Below, one piece after another: positions 1 through 8,607 of a stretch of DNA of 34,308 bases (positions are counted from its first letter, which is position 1; the number at the start of each line of letters is the position of its first letter). The notes beneath the pieces were generated by a model. That model ran no database searches and was not told where the DNA came from. It saw only the letters and a program-made list of their open reading frames with translations. The position numbers were made by a program, and so were the translations under genes. Origin of the DNA: Acidobacteriota bacterium (lineage in GTDB: Bacteria > Actinomycetota > Thermoleophilia > Gaiellales > Gaiellaceae); NCBI GenBank assembly GCA_028876365.1, contig JAGWRZ010000073.1, positions 1 to 34,308 on the forward strand, read 5' to 3'.

Positions 1-460
1 CCTCGGCCGCGGCTCGCTGTGCCTCGTTTTCCCAGTAGATCGCCGACCGGTACTGGGTGCCGACGTCGTTGCCCTGGCGCATGCCCTGCGTGGGATCGTG
101 GTTCTCCCAGAAGAGCCGGAGGATCTCGTCGTAGCTCGTCGCCGTCGGGTCGAAGACGACGAGGACGGCCTCGGTGTGCCCCGTCTGCCCGGAGCAGACC
201 TCCTCGTAGCTCGGATTTCGCGTGATGCCGCCGCTGTAGCCGACGGCGGTCGTGTACACACCGGGCGCCTGCCAGAACACGCGCTCGGCCCCCCAGAAGC
301 AGCCCATGCCGACGACCGCCCGCTCGAGGCCATCGGGGAAGGGCGGGACGAGAGGCGTGCCGAGGACGGCATGCCGGCCGGGCACGCGCATCGGCTCGTC
401 GCGGCCGGGAAGGGCCTCGTCCGGCTCAACCATGCGGGTCGGCTTGGTGAAGAGGAACAC
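1..460 (-). CDS. msrA: Peptide-methionine (S)-S-oxide reductase MsrA, 3' end missing
   Basis: This gene is absent from the ORF track because its stop lies beyond the left edge. The minus strand reads [19 protein letters not shown], then the catalytic GMGCFWGAE motif, then [18 protein letters not shown] and [20 protein letters not shown], which are all hallmarks of MsrA. The enzyme reduces methionine-S-sulfoxide in proteins in the cytoplasm, and the Cys of GCFWG is the nucleophile. A GTG at 460 gives the usual family N-terminus (FLFTK...). An in-frame ATG at 433 is the alternative start but would drop conserved residues. I see no clear Shine-Dalgarno before the GTG. About 153 residues are visible of a usual length near 200-215. 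Confidence 0.93.
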   Translation of the reverse strand, partial: MFLFTKPTRMVEPDEALPGRDEPMRVPGRHAVLGTPLVPPFPDGLERAVVGMGCFWGAERVFWQAPGVYTTAVGYSGGITRNPSYEEVCSGQTGHTEAVLVVFDPTATSYDEILRLFWENHDPTQGMRQGNDVGTQYRSAIYWENEAQRAAAE

Positions 461-553
461 TGTGTAAAAGAAGGGTACGGATATGGCCGGGTCTGTGTCT
501 GAGTTTTCCCCGAGCGGGTAGCCAGACCCCGGAACCGACCGGAGGGGGACTCT

Positions 554-1732
554 TTGCTGACCATCCGTATCGTCCGCGTCGCTTCGGCGGCGCTCTTCGC
601 CGCGTGCCTCGCCGCCTCGGCCGCCGGGGCCGCCACGCGGTCGACTCAGTCGACGCATCTGCTGATCGGCATCAACGACGAAGCCTTCACGCTGTACGGC
701 GACAACCCGCCTGCGGCGTTCGAGACGCTCCAGTCCCTTCGCACGCAGGTCCTGCGCGTGAACATGTACTGGGGCGGCAACAAGTGGTCGGTCGCGAACA
801 CGAAGCCGGTGAACGCGGCCAACCCGGCCGACCCCGCCTACAACTGGTCGCTGTACGACCGCATCGCAGGCTACGCCTCGACGTCGGGAATCAGCCTCCT
901 GTTCTCCATCGTCGGTACGCCCGCGTGGGCGAACCACGGCGCCGGCCACAATCACGCGCCGACGAACTTCACCGCTCTGCGCCAGTTCGCGCAGGCGGCG
1001 GCGCTGCGCTACAGCGGCAGCTACGTCGACCCCAACGCCGGGACGGGGACGCCCATCCCGCCGGTGAAGATGTGGACGGCGTGGAACGAGCCGAACAACC
1101 CGGTCTTCCTCGCCCCGCAGTACAAGAAGGTCAAGGGCGCGTGGATGGTCTTGAGCGCGTACAACTACGCGCGGATCTGCAACGCGATCTACACGGGCAT
1201 CCACACCGTGCCCGGCGAGAAGGTCGCGTGCGGCGTCACCGATCCGCGCGGCAACGACAACGCAGGATCGAGCCGCGCCTCGGTCGACCCGCTGAGCTTC
1301 CTCATCGCCGCGCACCGGTACGGGATGAAGAAGTTCGACGTCTATGCGCACAACCCGTACGCATCAGCGGGCAACGAGTCGCCGGCTTACGTGCCGAAGG
1401 GGAACGCGAAGCGCCGGATCCAGATGGGGAACATCGGCGTCCTCCTCGCGCTCATCAAGAAGTACTACGGGCCGAAGCACCTGTGGATCACCGAGTACGG
1501 CTACCAGACGAACCCGCCCGACACGACCATCATGGGCGTGAGCTGGGCGAAGCAGGCGGCGTACATCAGGCAGGCGTACGCGATCGCCCGCAAGAACCCG
1601 CGCATCGACATGCTCCTCTGGTTCCTCGTGCGCGACCAGCCCGGGATCGGCGGCTGGCAGTCCGGCCTCGAGACCGTCACGGACATTCACAAGCCGGCGT
1701 GGAACACGTTCCGGAACCTGCCCCGCGGATGA
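554..1732 (+). CDS. Secreted TIM-barrel glycoside hydrolase-like protein (clan A)
   Basis: The 392-aa protein starts at TTG, chosen because a strong GGAGGGGG Shine-Dalgarno lies about 5 nt upstream and the following residues form a good signal peptide ([22 protein letters not shown], cleavage near residue 26). The mature part fits a clan GH-A (beta/alpha)8 barrel. [10 protein letters not shown] (about residue 175) carries the acid/base Glu. [10 protein letters not shown] (about residue 312) carries the probable nucleophile Glu. Both residues are visible, so activity is plausible. The family (GH5, GH39 or related) and the substrate cannot be fixed by eye. It stands alone between msrA and a tRNA, and its stop codon sits in a perfect hairpin. 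Confidence 0.8.
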   Translation: MLTIRIVRVASAALFAACLAASAAGAATRSTQSTHLLIGINDEAFTLYGDNPPAAFETLQSLRTQVLRVNMYWGGNKWSVANTKPVNAANPADPAYNWSLYDRIAGYASTSGISLLFSIVGTPAWANHGAGHNHAPTNFTALRQFAQAAALRYSGSYVDPNAGTGTPIPPVKMWTAWNEPNNPVFLAPQYKKVKGAWMVLSAYNYARICNAIYTGIHTVPGEKVACGVTDPRGNDNAGSSRASVDPLSFLIAAHRYGMKKFDVYAHNPYASAGNESPAYVPKGNAKRRIQMGNIGVLLALIKKYYGPKHLWITEYGYQTNPPDTTIMGVSWAKQAAYIRQAYAIARKNPRIDMLLWFLVRDQPGIGGWQSGLETVTDIHKPAWNTFRNLPRG

Positions 1733-1744
1733 CCGCGGGGCAGG
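1717..1744. terminator. Perfect 12-bp hairpin containing the stop codon in its loop
   Basis: CCTGCCCCGCGG is followed by ATGA and then by CCGCGGGGCAGG. This gives a 12-bp perfect inverted repeat with a 4-nt loop. The TGA stop of the glycosidase is the last three bases of the loop. There is no T-run, as is common for hairpin-only terminators in high-GC actinobacteria. It may terminate the glycosidase transcript, the opposing tRNA transcript, or both. Confidence 0.6.
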
Positions 1745-1756
1745 CCCGCCCGCCAG

Positions 1757-1830
1757 TGGGCCCGCCTGGATTCGAACCAGGGACCAAGGGATTATGAGTC
1801 CCCTGCTCTGACCAGCTGAGCTACGGGCCC
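1757..1830 (-). tRNA. tRNA-Met(CAT), elongator type
   Basis: On the minus strand a full 74-nt cloverleaf can be drawn. The acceptor stem is GGGCCCG/CGGGCCC, the D arm is GCTC...GAGC, the anticodon stem-loop is GGGGA-CTCATAA-TCCCT, the T arm is CCTGG-TTCGAAT-CCAGG, and the discriminator base is A. CCA is not encoded. The anticodon is CAT. The 1:72 G-C pair and the absence of three consecutive G-C pairs next to the anticodon loop argue against initiator tRNA. A lysidine-modified tRNA-Ile2 (also CAT) is less likely but cannot be excluded by eye. Confidence 0.95.
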
Positions 1831-1858
1831 CGCGCGGATTCTGCACAATAGGGCCGAC

Positions 1859-2311
1859 GTGAAGGTCTTCCAGCACGAGAGAGAGCTCCGGACGGCGGGC
1901 GGGCTCACGGTCACGGACATCACGGAGGACGTCCAGGCCGCGGTGCGCGAGAGCGGGATCGTCGACGGGATCGCCTGCGTCTACTCCCCGCACACGACCT
2001 GCTGCGTCCGGGTGAACGAGCTCGAGGAGGGGTTCCTCGAGGACTTCACGAGCCTGCTCCGCCGGCTCGTCCCGCACGACACCTACTACGCGCACGACGA
2101 CTGGGACCGCCGCACCGAGAACATCTGCCCCGAGGACATGGAGATCGGCAACGGCCATTCGCACTGCATGGCGATGCTCCTCGGGACCGCGGGCGAGTCG
2201 GTCCCCGTGCGCGACGGCGAGCTCCAGCTCGGGACCTGGCAGCGCGTGCTCTTCATCGAGCTCGACCGCGAGCGCGACCGGCGCTGGCTCGTCCAGGTCG
2301 TCGGCTCGTAG
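1859..2311 (+). CDS. YjbQ / UPF0047 family protein
   Basis: The 150-aa protein matches the YjbQ (UPF0047) family over its whole length. The conserved metal-site blocks are visible: SPHTTCCVRVNE (about residues 44-55), NGHSHCMAMLLG (about residues 98-109) and LGTWQRVLFIELD (about residues 123-135). Some members have weak thiamine-phosphate synthase activity in vitro, but the physiological role is unsettled, so I claim no pathway. The GTG start is the ORF-track start and fits the usual family N-terminus. No Shine-Dalgarno is evident. The gene ends 3 nt before the convergent SDR gene. Confidence 0.88.
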   Translation: MKVFQHERELRTAGGLTVTDITEDVQAAVRESGIVDGIACVYSPHTTCCVRVNELEEGFLEDFTSLLRRLVPHDTYYAHDDWDRRTENICPEDMEIGNGHSHCMAMLLGTAGESVPVRDGELQLGTWQRVLFIELDRERDRRWLVQVVGS

Positions 2312-2314
2312 CCC

Positions 2315-3079
2315 TTATTCCGGGGTGACGTAGGCGGCCGTCAGGCCGCCGTCGACGAGGAACGTCGACGCGTTCACGTACGACGACTCGTCGCTCGCGA
2401 GGAAGAGCGCCGCGTTGACGATCTCGCGCGGCTTCGCCATCCGCCCCATCGGCACGTGCACGAGGCGGCGCTCGGCCGCCCCCGGCGTCTCGCTCCAGAT
2501 GCGGAGCAGGAGCGGGGTCTCGACCGGCCCGGGGCAGAGCGCGTTCACGCGCACCCCCTGCCGCGCGAACTGGACGCCCAGCTCGCGGCTCATCGAGAGC
2601 ACGGCGCCCTTCGAGGCCGTGTACGAGATCTGCGACGTCGCGGCGCCGACGATCGCGACGAACGACGCGACGTTGATGACGGAGCCGCCGCCGCGCTCGA
2701 GCAGGTACGGGATCCCGTGCTTGCAGCAGAGGTAGACCCCGCGCGTGTTCACCGCCTGCACGCGCTCCCAGGCCTCGAGCGATGTGTCGAGGATCGAGTC
2801 GTCGTCGGCGGGCGAGATCCCCGCGTTGTTGTACAGGACGTCGATGCCGCCGAAGCGCTCCTTCGCCGCGGCGTACATCGCCTGCACGGAGCTCTCCTCC
2901 GCGACGTTCACCTGCACAGCGAGCCCGCCGACCGCGTCCGCGACCGTGGACGCGGCGCCGAGGTCGACGTCGGCGACGACGACCTGCGCGCCCTCCTCGC
3001 TGAAGAGCTCCGCCGCGTCCGCGCCCATCCCGCCGCCCGCGCCGGTGATGACGCAGACCTTCCCCTCGAGCCGGTTCAT
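2315..3079 (-). CDS. Short-chain dehydrogenase/reductase (SDR), classical
   Basis: The 254-aa classical SDR starts MNRLEGKVCVITGAGGGMG. It has the TGxxxGxG cofactor motif (residues 12-19), NNAG (about residues 87-90), the active-site Ser in NVAS, YTASK (catalytic Tyr/Lys), and a PG segment followed by the C-terminal DGG. The ORF track merges it with an out-of-frame extension. The true ATG overlaps the aldehyde dehydrogenase stop as ATGA (3076-3079), implying translational coupling. It is the last gene of the gamma-glutamyl module, so a role in oxidising or reducing a pathway intermediate is possible, but the substrate is unknown. An Asp at the end of beta-2 (VVVADVD) suggests NAD(H) preference. 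Confidence 0.88.
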   Translation of the reverse strand: MNRLEGKVCVITGAGGGMGADAAELFSEEGAQVVVADVDLGAASTVADAVGGLAVQVNVAEESSVQAMYAAAKERFGGIDVLYNNAGISPADDDSILDTSLEAWERVQAVNTRGVYLCCKHGIPYLLERGGGSVINVASFVAIVGAATSQISYTASKGAVLSMSRELGVQFARQGVRVNALCPGPVETPLLLRIWSETPGAAERRLVHVPMGRMAKPREIVNAALFLASDESSYVNASTFLVDGGLTAAYVTPE

Positions 3080-4422
3080 TCGGTGGAGTAGAACACGTTC
3101 TTGACCTCGCTGTAGCCGTCCATCGCCTGCATGCCGAGCTCGCGGCCGAAGCCGCTCTGCTTGAAGCCGCCGAACGGCGTCGAGACGCGCACCGACGAGT
3201 TCGAGTTGATCGAGAGGACGCCGGTCTCGACCGCGCGGGCGACGCGGAGCGCGCGCGCGCCGTCGCGCGTCCAGATCGACCCGGAGAGCCCGTACACGGA
3301 GTCGTTCGCGATGCGCACCGCCTCCGCTTCGTCGGCGAAGGGGATGAGCGCGGCGACGGGGCCGAACACCTCGTCGCGCGCGATGCGGTCGCCGGGGCGC
3401 GCCTCGACGACCGTCGCCGGGTACCAGAAGCCCTTCCCGCCGGGCGCGTCGCCGCGGAAGAGCGGCTCGCCCTCGATGAAGCCCGCGACCGTCTCCCGGT
3501 GCGCCGCCGAGATGAGCGGGCCCATCTCGGTCGCGTCGTCCTCGGTGTCCCCCACCCTGACGCCGCGCGTCGCCTCGACGAGCAGCTCGGCGAACCGGTC
3601 GTAGGCGCTCCGCTCGACGAGGATCCGGGAGCGCGCGCAGCAGTCCTGCCCGGCGTTGTCGAACACCGCGTACGGCGCGGACGCGGCCGCGCGCTCGAGG
3701 TCCGCGTCCGCGAAGACGACGTTCGCCGACTTGCCGCCGAGCTCGAGGGTGACGCGCTTGATCGTTCCGGCCGCGCCGCGCATGACGCTCTGCCCGACCT
3801 CGGTCGAGCCGGTGAAGCCGATCTTCGCCACGTCGGGGTGCTCGATCAGGCGCTGCCCGACGACCGAGCCCTTGCCGGTGACGACGTTCAGAACGCCTTC
3901 CGGGATTCCGGCCTCGAGCGCGAGCTCGGCGAGGCGGAGGACGGAGAGCGGCGTCAGCTCGGCCGGCTTCAGCACGACGGTGTTGCCGCATGCGAGCGCA
4001 GGACCGAGCTTCCACGACGAGATGTTCAGCGGGAAGTTCCACGGGACGATGAGGCCGACGACGCCGAGCGGCTCGCGGAACGTCATGTCGACGCCGCCGG
4101 CGACGGGGATCGTGGCGCCGTAGTGCTTGTCGATCGCGCCCGCATAGAAGTGGAAGACCTGCGCGACCATGCCGACCTCGCCGCGCGCGCCGGAGATCGG
4201 CTTGCCCGCGTTGCGCGACTCGATCCGCGAGAGCTCCTCGTGGTGGTCCTCGACGAGCAGCGCCAGGCGGCGGAGCAGGCGCGCGCGATCGCTCGGGGCC
4301 ACCGCCCGCCATCCCGGGCACGCCGCCTTCGCGCGCGCGACCGCCTCGTCGGTCTCCTCGGCGCTCGCGGCCGGGACCTCGGCGATCGTCTCCTCGGTGG
4401 CGGGATTGAGGACGGCGGTCAT
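3076..4422 (-). CDS. NAD(P)-dependent aldehyde dehydrogenase (PuuC-like role)
   Basis: The 448-aa aldehyde dehydrogenase shows VPWNFP (oxyanion Asn), LELGGKSANVVFADAD (general-base Glu), GQDCCARSRILV (catalytic Cys) and the EVFGP motif. A strong GGGAGGAG Shine-Dalgarno precedes the ATG, and the ATG overlaps the upstream hydrolase stop by 4 bp. The protein begins directly at the NPATEE block, so the 20-40 residue lead strand of many 475-495 aa family members is absent. The context (PuuA-like and PuuD-like genes upstream) suggests oxidation of gamma-glutamyl-gamma-aminobutyraldehyde or a similar aldehyde. That substrate is inferred from the neighbours, not from the sequence. Confidence 0.9.
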   Translation of the reverse strand: MTAVLNPATEETIAEVPAASAEETDEAVARAKAACPGWRAVAPSDRARLLRRLALLVEDHHEELSRIESRNAGKPISGARGEVGMVAQVFHFYAGAIDKHYGATIPVAGGVDMTFREPLGVVGLIVPWNFPLNISSWKLGPALACGNTVVLKPAELTPLSVLRLAELALEAGIPEGVLNVVTGKGSVVGQRLIEHPDVAKIGFTGSTEVGQSVMRGAAGTIKRVTLELGGKSANVVFADADLERAAASAPYAVFDNAGQDCCARSRILVERSAYDRFAELLVEATRGVRVGDTEDDATEMGPLISAAHRETVAGFIEGEPLFRGDAPGGKGFWYPATVVEARPGDRIARDEVFGPVAALIPFADEAEAVRIANDSVYGLSGSIWTRDGARALRVARAVETGVLSINSNSSVRVSTPFGGFKQSGFGRELGMQAMDGYSEVKNVFYSTE

Positions 4423-5114
4423 CTCTCCTCCCGGTAGCGGGCGGCCTCGGCGACGAGGCTCTCGAAGAGCCGCGCGTCCTCGCCGGCCTCCGGGTGCCAG
4501 AGGACGCCGACGGTGAAGCGGCGGGCAGGAGCCTCCACCGCCTCGAGGAGGCCGTCGTCGGCGCGCGCGGTCTCGACGAGCCCCGGGGCGAGGGTGCGCA
4601 GCCCCTGGTGGTGGTGCGACATCACCGTCGTCCGCTCGCCGAGCATCGCCGCCAGGCGCGTGTTCGGCTCGATGGCGACGCCGTGCTCCACGAACTCGCC
4701 GGGCGGATCGTGGCGGTGCCCCTCGAGATGCTGGTCGAGGTCGCCGCCCATGCCGACGTTCAGCACCTGGATGCCGCGGCAGATGCCGAGCACCGGCATG
4801 TCGCGGTCGAGAGCGGCGCGCAGGAGCGCGAGCTCGGCGTCGTCGCGCATGCGCACGATGCCGAGCGTCTCCGGATGCGCGTCGGCGCCGTACAGCTCGG
4901 GGTCGAGGTCGGAGCCGCCGGTGAAGATGACGCCGTCGAGCGCGTCGAGCGTCTCCTCGACGCCCTCGAGCGAGGGAGGCACGAGCATCGCCCGCCCGCC
5001 GGCGCGCTCGACCGCCCGCACGTAGTCGAACGGGATGAGCGCGGCCTCGAGGGTCCAATACCCCCAGTTCGCCTCCGTCACGTACGTCGTGATCCCGACG
5101 AGCGGCCTAGCCAC
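4419..5114 (-). CDS. Gamma-glutamyl-gamma-aminobutyrate hydrolase family (peptidase C26)
   Basis: The 231-aa class I glutamine-amidotransferase-fold hydrolase of the PuuD type has FTGGSDLDP (about residues 64-72), the nucleophile elbow GICRGIQ with Cys112, and VLWHPEA with His207 and Glu209, so the full Cys-His-Glu triad is visible. PuuD enzymes cleave gamma-glutamyl-GABA to glutamate and GABA. The gene overlaps the 3' end of the PuuA-like gene by 8 bp and the next gene by 4 bp, so the set is almost certainly one operon. Confidence 0.92.
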   Translation of the reverse strand: MARPLVGITTYVTEANWGYWTLEAALIPFDYVRAVERAGGRAMLVPPSLEGVEETLDALDGVIFTGGSDLDPELYGADAHPETLGIVRMRDDAELALLRAALDRDMPVLGICRGIQVLNVGMGGDLDQHLEGHRHDPPGEFVEHGVAIEPNTRLAAMLGERTTVMSHHHQGLRTLAPGLVETARADDGLLEAVEAPARRFTVGVLWHPEAGEDARLFESLVAEAARYREER

Positions 5115-6441
5115 GCTCGAACATCCGCTCCCGCTCGTAGCCGGTCACGACCTTGTCGAAGAGCTCCTGCTCGGTGCGCGCGTAGTTGAGATAGTGCTCG
5201 ACCACATCGGCGCCGAGGATCTCGCGCGCGACCGTGCTCTGCTCGAGCCGTGCGATCGCCTCGCGCAGCGCGTGCGGGAAGCGCTCCGCCTCGGAGACGT
5301 ATGCGTTCCCTTCGAGCGCGGGGCCGAGCGGCAGCTCGTTCTCGATCCCGTACAGGCCGGCGCCGAGAAGCGCGGAGAAGGCGAGGTACGGGTTCGCGTC
5401 CGCGCCCGGGATGCGCGACTCGGCGCGCAGCGACGCGCCGGACCCGACGATGCGGAATCCGCACGTGCGGTTGTCGTATCCCCACGCGAGCGTCGTCGGC
5501 GCCCAGCTCCCGGCGGCGAAGCGCTTGTACGAGTTGATCGTCGGCGCGATGAAGACCGCGAGGTCGGCGGCGTAGGCGATCTGGCCCGCGAGGTAGTGCT
5601 TGAAGACGTCGGACTCGCCGGCGAAGGCTGCCTTCCCGTCCCGCCACAGCGACGAGTGGATGTGGCACGAGGAGCCGATCCAATCGTGCCGCGGCTTCGC
5701 CATGAACGTGACCGAGCACCCGCGCCGGTGGGCGAGCTCCTTGATCCCGGTCTTGTAGACGACGTGGTCGTCGGCGGCCTTGATCGCGTCCGCGAAGCGG
5801 AAGTTGATCTCGTGCTGCCCCGGCCATGCCTCGCCCTTCGACGACTCGACCGCCATCCCCGCCGCCTTCATCGACGTGCGCACCTCGCGCAGGAACGGCT
5901 CGTCGTAGCTCGAGGCGAGCACGTGGTAGTCGAGGATGTACGGCACCGACGGCGTCAGGTCCTCGTAGCGCTTCGCGTGCGCCTCGGCGTACGTCTCGCG
6001 CAGCAGGTAGAACTCGAGCTCGGAGCCGAACATCGGCTCGTAGCCGAGCGCGCGCGCCTTCTCCACCTGCGCTTTCAGCACCTGCCGCGGCGAGGGAGCG
6101 ACGGGCGACCCGTCGAGCCACTCGACGTCGCACTGCACCATCGCCGTCGCCTCGTGCCACGGGATCCGCCGCAGCGTCCCGGCGTCCGGCCTCAGCGCGA
6201 AGTCGCCGTAGCCGCGCTCCCAGCTCGCGATCGCGTAGCCGGGGACGGGGTCCATCTCCATCTCGAGCGCGAGGAGGTAGTTGCACCCCTCCGTGCCGTG
6301 GCCGTGGTCGAGCTGGTCGAGGAAGAACTCGCCGTCGAGGCGTTTTCCCATCAGGCGCCCCTGCATGTCCGTGAACGCGGCGATCACCGTGTCCACGGCG
6401 CCCGCCTCGACGTCGGCCCTCAGCTCATCGACCGTGAGCAT
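5107..6441 (-). CDS. Gamma-glutamylpolyamine (putrescine) synthetase, GS fold
   Basis: The 444-aa glutamine-synthetase-fold ligase has ELEFYLL (metal ligands), GQHEINFRF, GSSCHIHSSLW (the GxHxHxS block), WGYDNRTCGFR and ESRIPGADANPYL. The last block is typical of the PuuA/GlnA3-like ligases that glutamylate amines rather than ammonia. It is shorter than GlnA and lacks an adenylylation-type Tyr loop that I can recognise. The expected reaction is ATP-dependent gamma-glutamylation of putrescine or another amine. As the first gene of the overlapping PuuA-PuuD-ALDH-SDR set, it has its own TAAGGT box 6 nt before the ATG. The identity of the amine is inference. Confidence 0.88.
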   Translation of the reverse strand: MLTVDELRADVEAGAVDTVIAAFTDMQGRLMGKRLDGEFFLDQLDHGHGTEGCNYLLALEMEMDPVPGYAIASWERGYGDFALRPDAGTLRRIPWHEATAMVQCDVEWLDGSPVAPSPRQVLKAQVEKARALGYEPMFGSELEFYLLRETYAEAHAKRYEDLTPSVPYILDYHVLASSYDEPFLREVRTSMKAAGMAVESSKGEAWPGQHEINFRFADAIKAADDHVVYKTGIKELAHRRGCSVTFMAKPRHDWIGSSCHIHSSLWRDGKAAFAGESDVFKHYLAGQIAYAADLAVFIAPTINSYKRFAAGSWAPTTLAWGYDNRTCGFRIVGSGASLRAESRIPGADANPYLAFSALLGAGLYGIENELPLGPALEGNAYVSEAERFPHALREAIARLEQSTVAREILGADVVEHYLNYARTEQELFDKVVTGYERERMFERG

Positions 6442-6447
6442 GGGGCG

Positions 6448-6453
6448 ACCTTA
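6448..6453 (-). promoter_or_regulatory. Candidate leaderless -10 box for the PuuA-like operon
   Basis: On the minus strand TAAGGT is followed by 6 nt and the ATG at 6441. The TAA of the upstream DUF1003 gene forms the first three bases of the box. A transcript starting about 7 nt downstream of the box would begin at the ATG itself. There is no Shine-Dalgarno. Confidence 0.45.
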
Positions 6454-6903
6454 CCGGCTGCGGTCCCCCTTCACATGGCCGATGAGATCCTCGAGCACGG
6501 CGTCCTGGGCGAGCAGGTGCGCCTGGATCTTCTTCGCCTCCTGGAGCACCGCCTCGGCGTCGCGGTAGGTCTCCTCGGCGCGCTTGTCCGACGCGGCCGA
6601 CTGGACGTTCTGGCCGACGATGATGATCGACAGCAGAACGAGCTGGAGGAACGTCTGCGCCACCCAGGCGACGATGACGATGAGCTGTCCCGTGCGCAGC
6701 GCAGCGGGGAGCGAGACGAGCGCGATGGCGGCGAAGAGGTACGCGCACCACATCGTCCCCACGCCTGAGGTGATCTTGAGGGCCAACCACGTGTTGAACC
6801 GGTCGAGGGCGTTCCCGGTCGGGAGCTGGTCGGCGACCTTGGCGGGCTCCCGATCGTGGTGGCGCGCGATGTGCGGATGCGGGACGTACTCGTAGATGGG
6901 CAT
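6451..6903 (-). CDS. DUF1003-family membrane protein
   Basis: The 150-aa protein has two predicted transmembrane helices (about residues 45-65 and 73-100). They are followed by a GQNVQSAASDKRAEETYRDAEAVLQEAKKIQ segment that looks like a cytoplasmic coiled coil, the usual DUF1003 architecture. The function is unknown. It ends 9 nt before the PuuA-like start and has its own TACCCT box 7 nt before the ATG (6911-6916), so a leaderless mRNA is possible. It may be co-transcribed with the polyamine genes, but I see no functional link. Confidence 0.75.
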   Translation of the reverse strand: MPIYEYVPHPHIARHHDREPAKVADQLPTGNALDRFNTWLALKITSGVGTMWCAYLFAAIALVSLPAALRTGQLIVIVAWVAQTFLQLVLLSIIIVGQNVQSAASDKRAEETYRDAEAVLQEAKKIQAHLLAQDAVLEDLIGHVKGDRSR

Positions 6904-6930
6904 GGCGTCGAGGGTAGGCGACCGGTCGGA

Positions 6931-6959
6931 TTGAAAACGTCCGCCTCGGGGCGTAGCGT
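6931..6959 (+). promoter_or_regulatory. Candidate sigma-70-type promoter for the APC permease
   Basis: TTGAAA (6931-6936) and TAGCGT (6954-6959) are separated by 17 bp. They lie upstream of the permease with its AAGGAGG ribosome site at 6981-6987. The promoter diverges from the DUF1003/PuuA transcription unit. Confidence 0.4.
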
Positions 6960-6991
6960 CGTCGCCAATCGCACGTGTCCAAGGAGGCCGA

Positions 6992-8581
6992 ATGAGCTCG
7001 GTATCGCCGGGGGCCCACGTCGACGACGACGAACGGACCCTGCACAGGCTCGGTTACGCCCAGGTGCTCTTCCGCGAGATGGGGGGATTCTCGAACTTCG
7101 CCATCTCGTTCACGATCATCTCGATCCTCGCCGGCTGCCTGACGTCGTACTTCATCGCGTTCAACGACGGCGGCCCGATCGCAGTGACCTGGGGGTGGCT
7201 CATCGTCGGGTTCTTCGTCATCCTCGTCGCGCTCGGCATGGGCGAGGTCGCGTCGTCGATGCCGACGGCCGGAGCGATCTACTACTGGTCGTCGAAGCTC
7301 GGCTCGCCGGCCTGGGGCTGGTTCACGGGCTGGTTCAACCTCATCGGCCAGATCGGGGTGACCGCCGCGATCAGCTACGGGGCGGCGACCTTCTGGACGG
7401 CGCTCATGAACCTCTGGTTCCCGAGCGTCGGGACCGACACGCACACGATCTTCATCACCTTCAGCGCGATCATGGCCGCGCAGCTCCTGCTCAACCTGAA
7501 CGGCGTGCGGCTGCTCGCCTGGCTCAACTCGCTCTCGGCCTGGTGGCACATGGCCGGCGTCGTCGTGATCGTGTTCGTCCTCGCGATCGTCCCGAACCAC
7601 CACCAGTCGTTCAGCTTCGTCTTCTCGAAGACGCTCAACGCGTCCGGCTTCGGCGGGCACAACTTCTCGAGCCCCGTCTTCTGGTTCGTGTTCGGGATCG
7701 GGCTGCTGATGGCGCAGTACACATACACCGGATACGACGCGTCAGCGCACATGAGCGAGGAGACGCGGAAAGCGTCGCGCTCGGCCGCGCTGGGCGTCGT
7801 CATGTCCGTCGTCATGTCCGTCATCTTCGGCTTCATCCTCCTCGTGGCGGTCACGTTCGCCGTGCCCGACGTGAAGGGGACGATCAACGCGGGCGCCTTC
7901 GACGTGACCTACATCTGGCAGACGTCGCTCGGCAAGCGCTGGGCCGAGTTCCTCCTGTTCATCGTCTGCTGCGCGCAGTTCTACTGCGGGACGGCCTCGG
8001 TCACCGCCGCGTCGCGGATGATGTTCGCGTTCTCCCGCGACGGCGCCGTCCCCGGCGGGAGGCAGCTGTTCCGCAAGGTGAGCCGCATCCATCGCGTTCC
8101 GGTGAACGCCGTCCTCGCCATCTCGGTCCTGTCGTGGGCGCTCATGCTGCCGACGCTCGCGAACGGCGCGATCGGCTACCTCGTCGGCACCTCGATCGCC
8201 GTCATCGGCCTCTACATCGCCTACGGCGTCCCGATCTACCTGCGCTGGCGGGCGGGCGACTCGTTCCAGACGGGCGCCTGGTCGATCGGACGGCACTACA
8301 GATGGGTGAACCCGATCGCGGTGGCGTGGATCGTGCTCATCGTCATCCTGTTCCTCATGCCGACGGTGCCGACCGGGATCCCGTGGCGCTCCGGCTTCAA
8401 CTGGAACGCCGTCAACTACGCGCCGATCACGGTGGGCGGCGTCCTCGTCCTCGTCGGCGTGTGGTGGCTCGTGTCGGCGCGGCGGTGGTTCAAGGGCCCG
8501 GTCGTCGAGGGCACGGAGGAGGAGCTCGAGCGGATCGAGGCCGGCTACGAGTCCGGCGGCGCCGCGCAGCCGGCGACGTAG
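6992..8581 (+). CDS. APC-superfamily amino acid/amine permease
   Basis: The 529-aa polytopic membrane protein has about 12 hydrophobic helices. The N-terminal block LHRLGYAQVLFREMGGFSNF and the following GAIYYW and GWFNLIGQIG motifs are those of the amino acid/choline transporter (ACT) branch, which includes GABA and polyamine permeases. An AAGGAGG Shine-Dalgarno sits 4 nt before the ATG. It diverges from the gamma-glutamyl amine module, so uptake of putrescine, GABA or a related amine is the simplest hypothesis. Sequence alone does not identify the substrate. Confidence 0.88.
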   Translation: MSSVSPGAHVDDDERTLHRLGYAQVLFREMGGFSNFAISFTIISILAGCLTSYFIAFNDGGPIAVTWGWLIVGFFVILVALGMGEVASSMPTAGAIYYWSSKLGSPAWGWFTGWFNLIGQIGVTAAISYGAATFWTALMNLWFPSVGTDTHTIFITFSAIMAAQLLLNLNGVRLLAWLNSLSAWWHMAGVVVIVFVLAIVPNHHQSFSFVFSKTLNASGFGGHNFSSPVFWFVFGIGLLMAQYTYTGYDASAHMSEETRKASRSAALGVVMSVVMSVIFGFILLVAVTFAVPDVKGTINAGAFDVTYIWQTSLGKRWAEFLLFIVCCAQFYCGTASVTAASRMMFAFSRDGAVPGGRQLFRKVSRIHRVPVNAVLAISVLSWALMLPTLANGAIGYLVGTSIAVIGLYIAYGVPIYLRWRAGDSFQTGAWSIGRHYRWVNPIAVAWIVLIVILFLMPTVPTGIPWRSGFNWNAVNYAPITVGGVLVLVGVWWLVSARRWFKGPVVEGTEEELERIEAGYESGGAAQPAT

Positions 8582-8607
8582 TCGCAGAACGTGCTTAAGG
8601 GGATCTC

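Noticed and set aside
2315-4321. 668-aa fusion of an unknown domain with the SDR
   Set aside because: The N-terminal part is the ALDH gene read in the wrong frame. The SDR starts at ATG 3079 with an ATGA overlap.
3499-4437. 312-aa plus-strand ORF over the aldehyde dehydrogenase gene
   Set aside because: It is a GC-frame shadow. Composition is Arg/Glu/Asp-rich with no domain, while the minus strand has a full set of catalytic motifs.
5035-6768. 577-aa plus-strand ORF over the PuuA-like gene
   Set aside because: It is a low-complexity Arg/Val/Glu shadow of a clearly functional minus-strand ligase.
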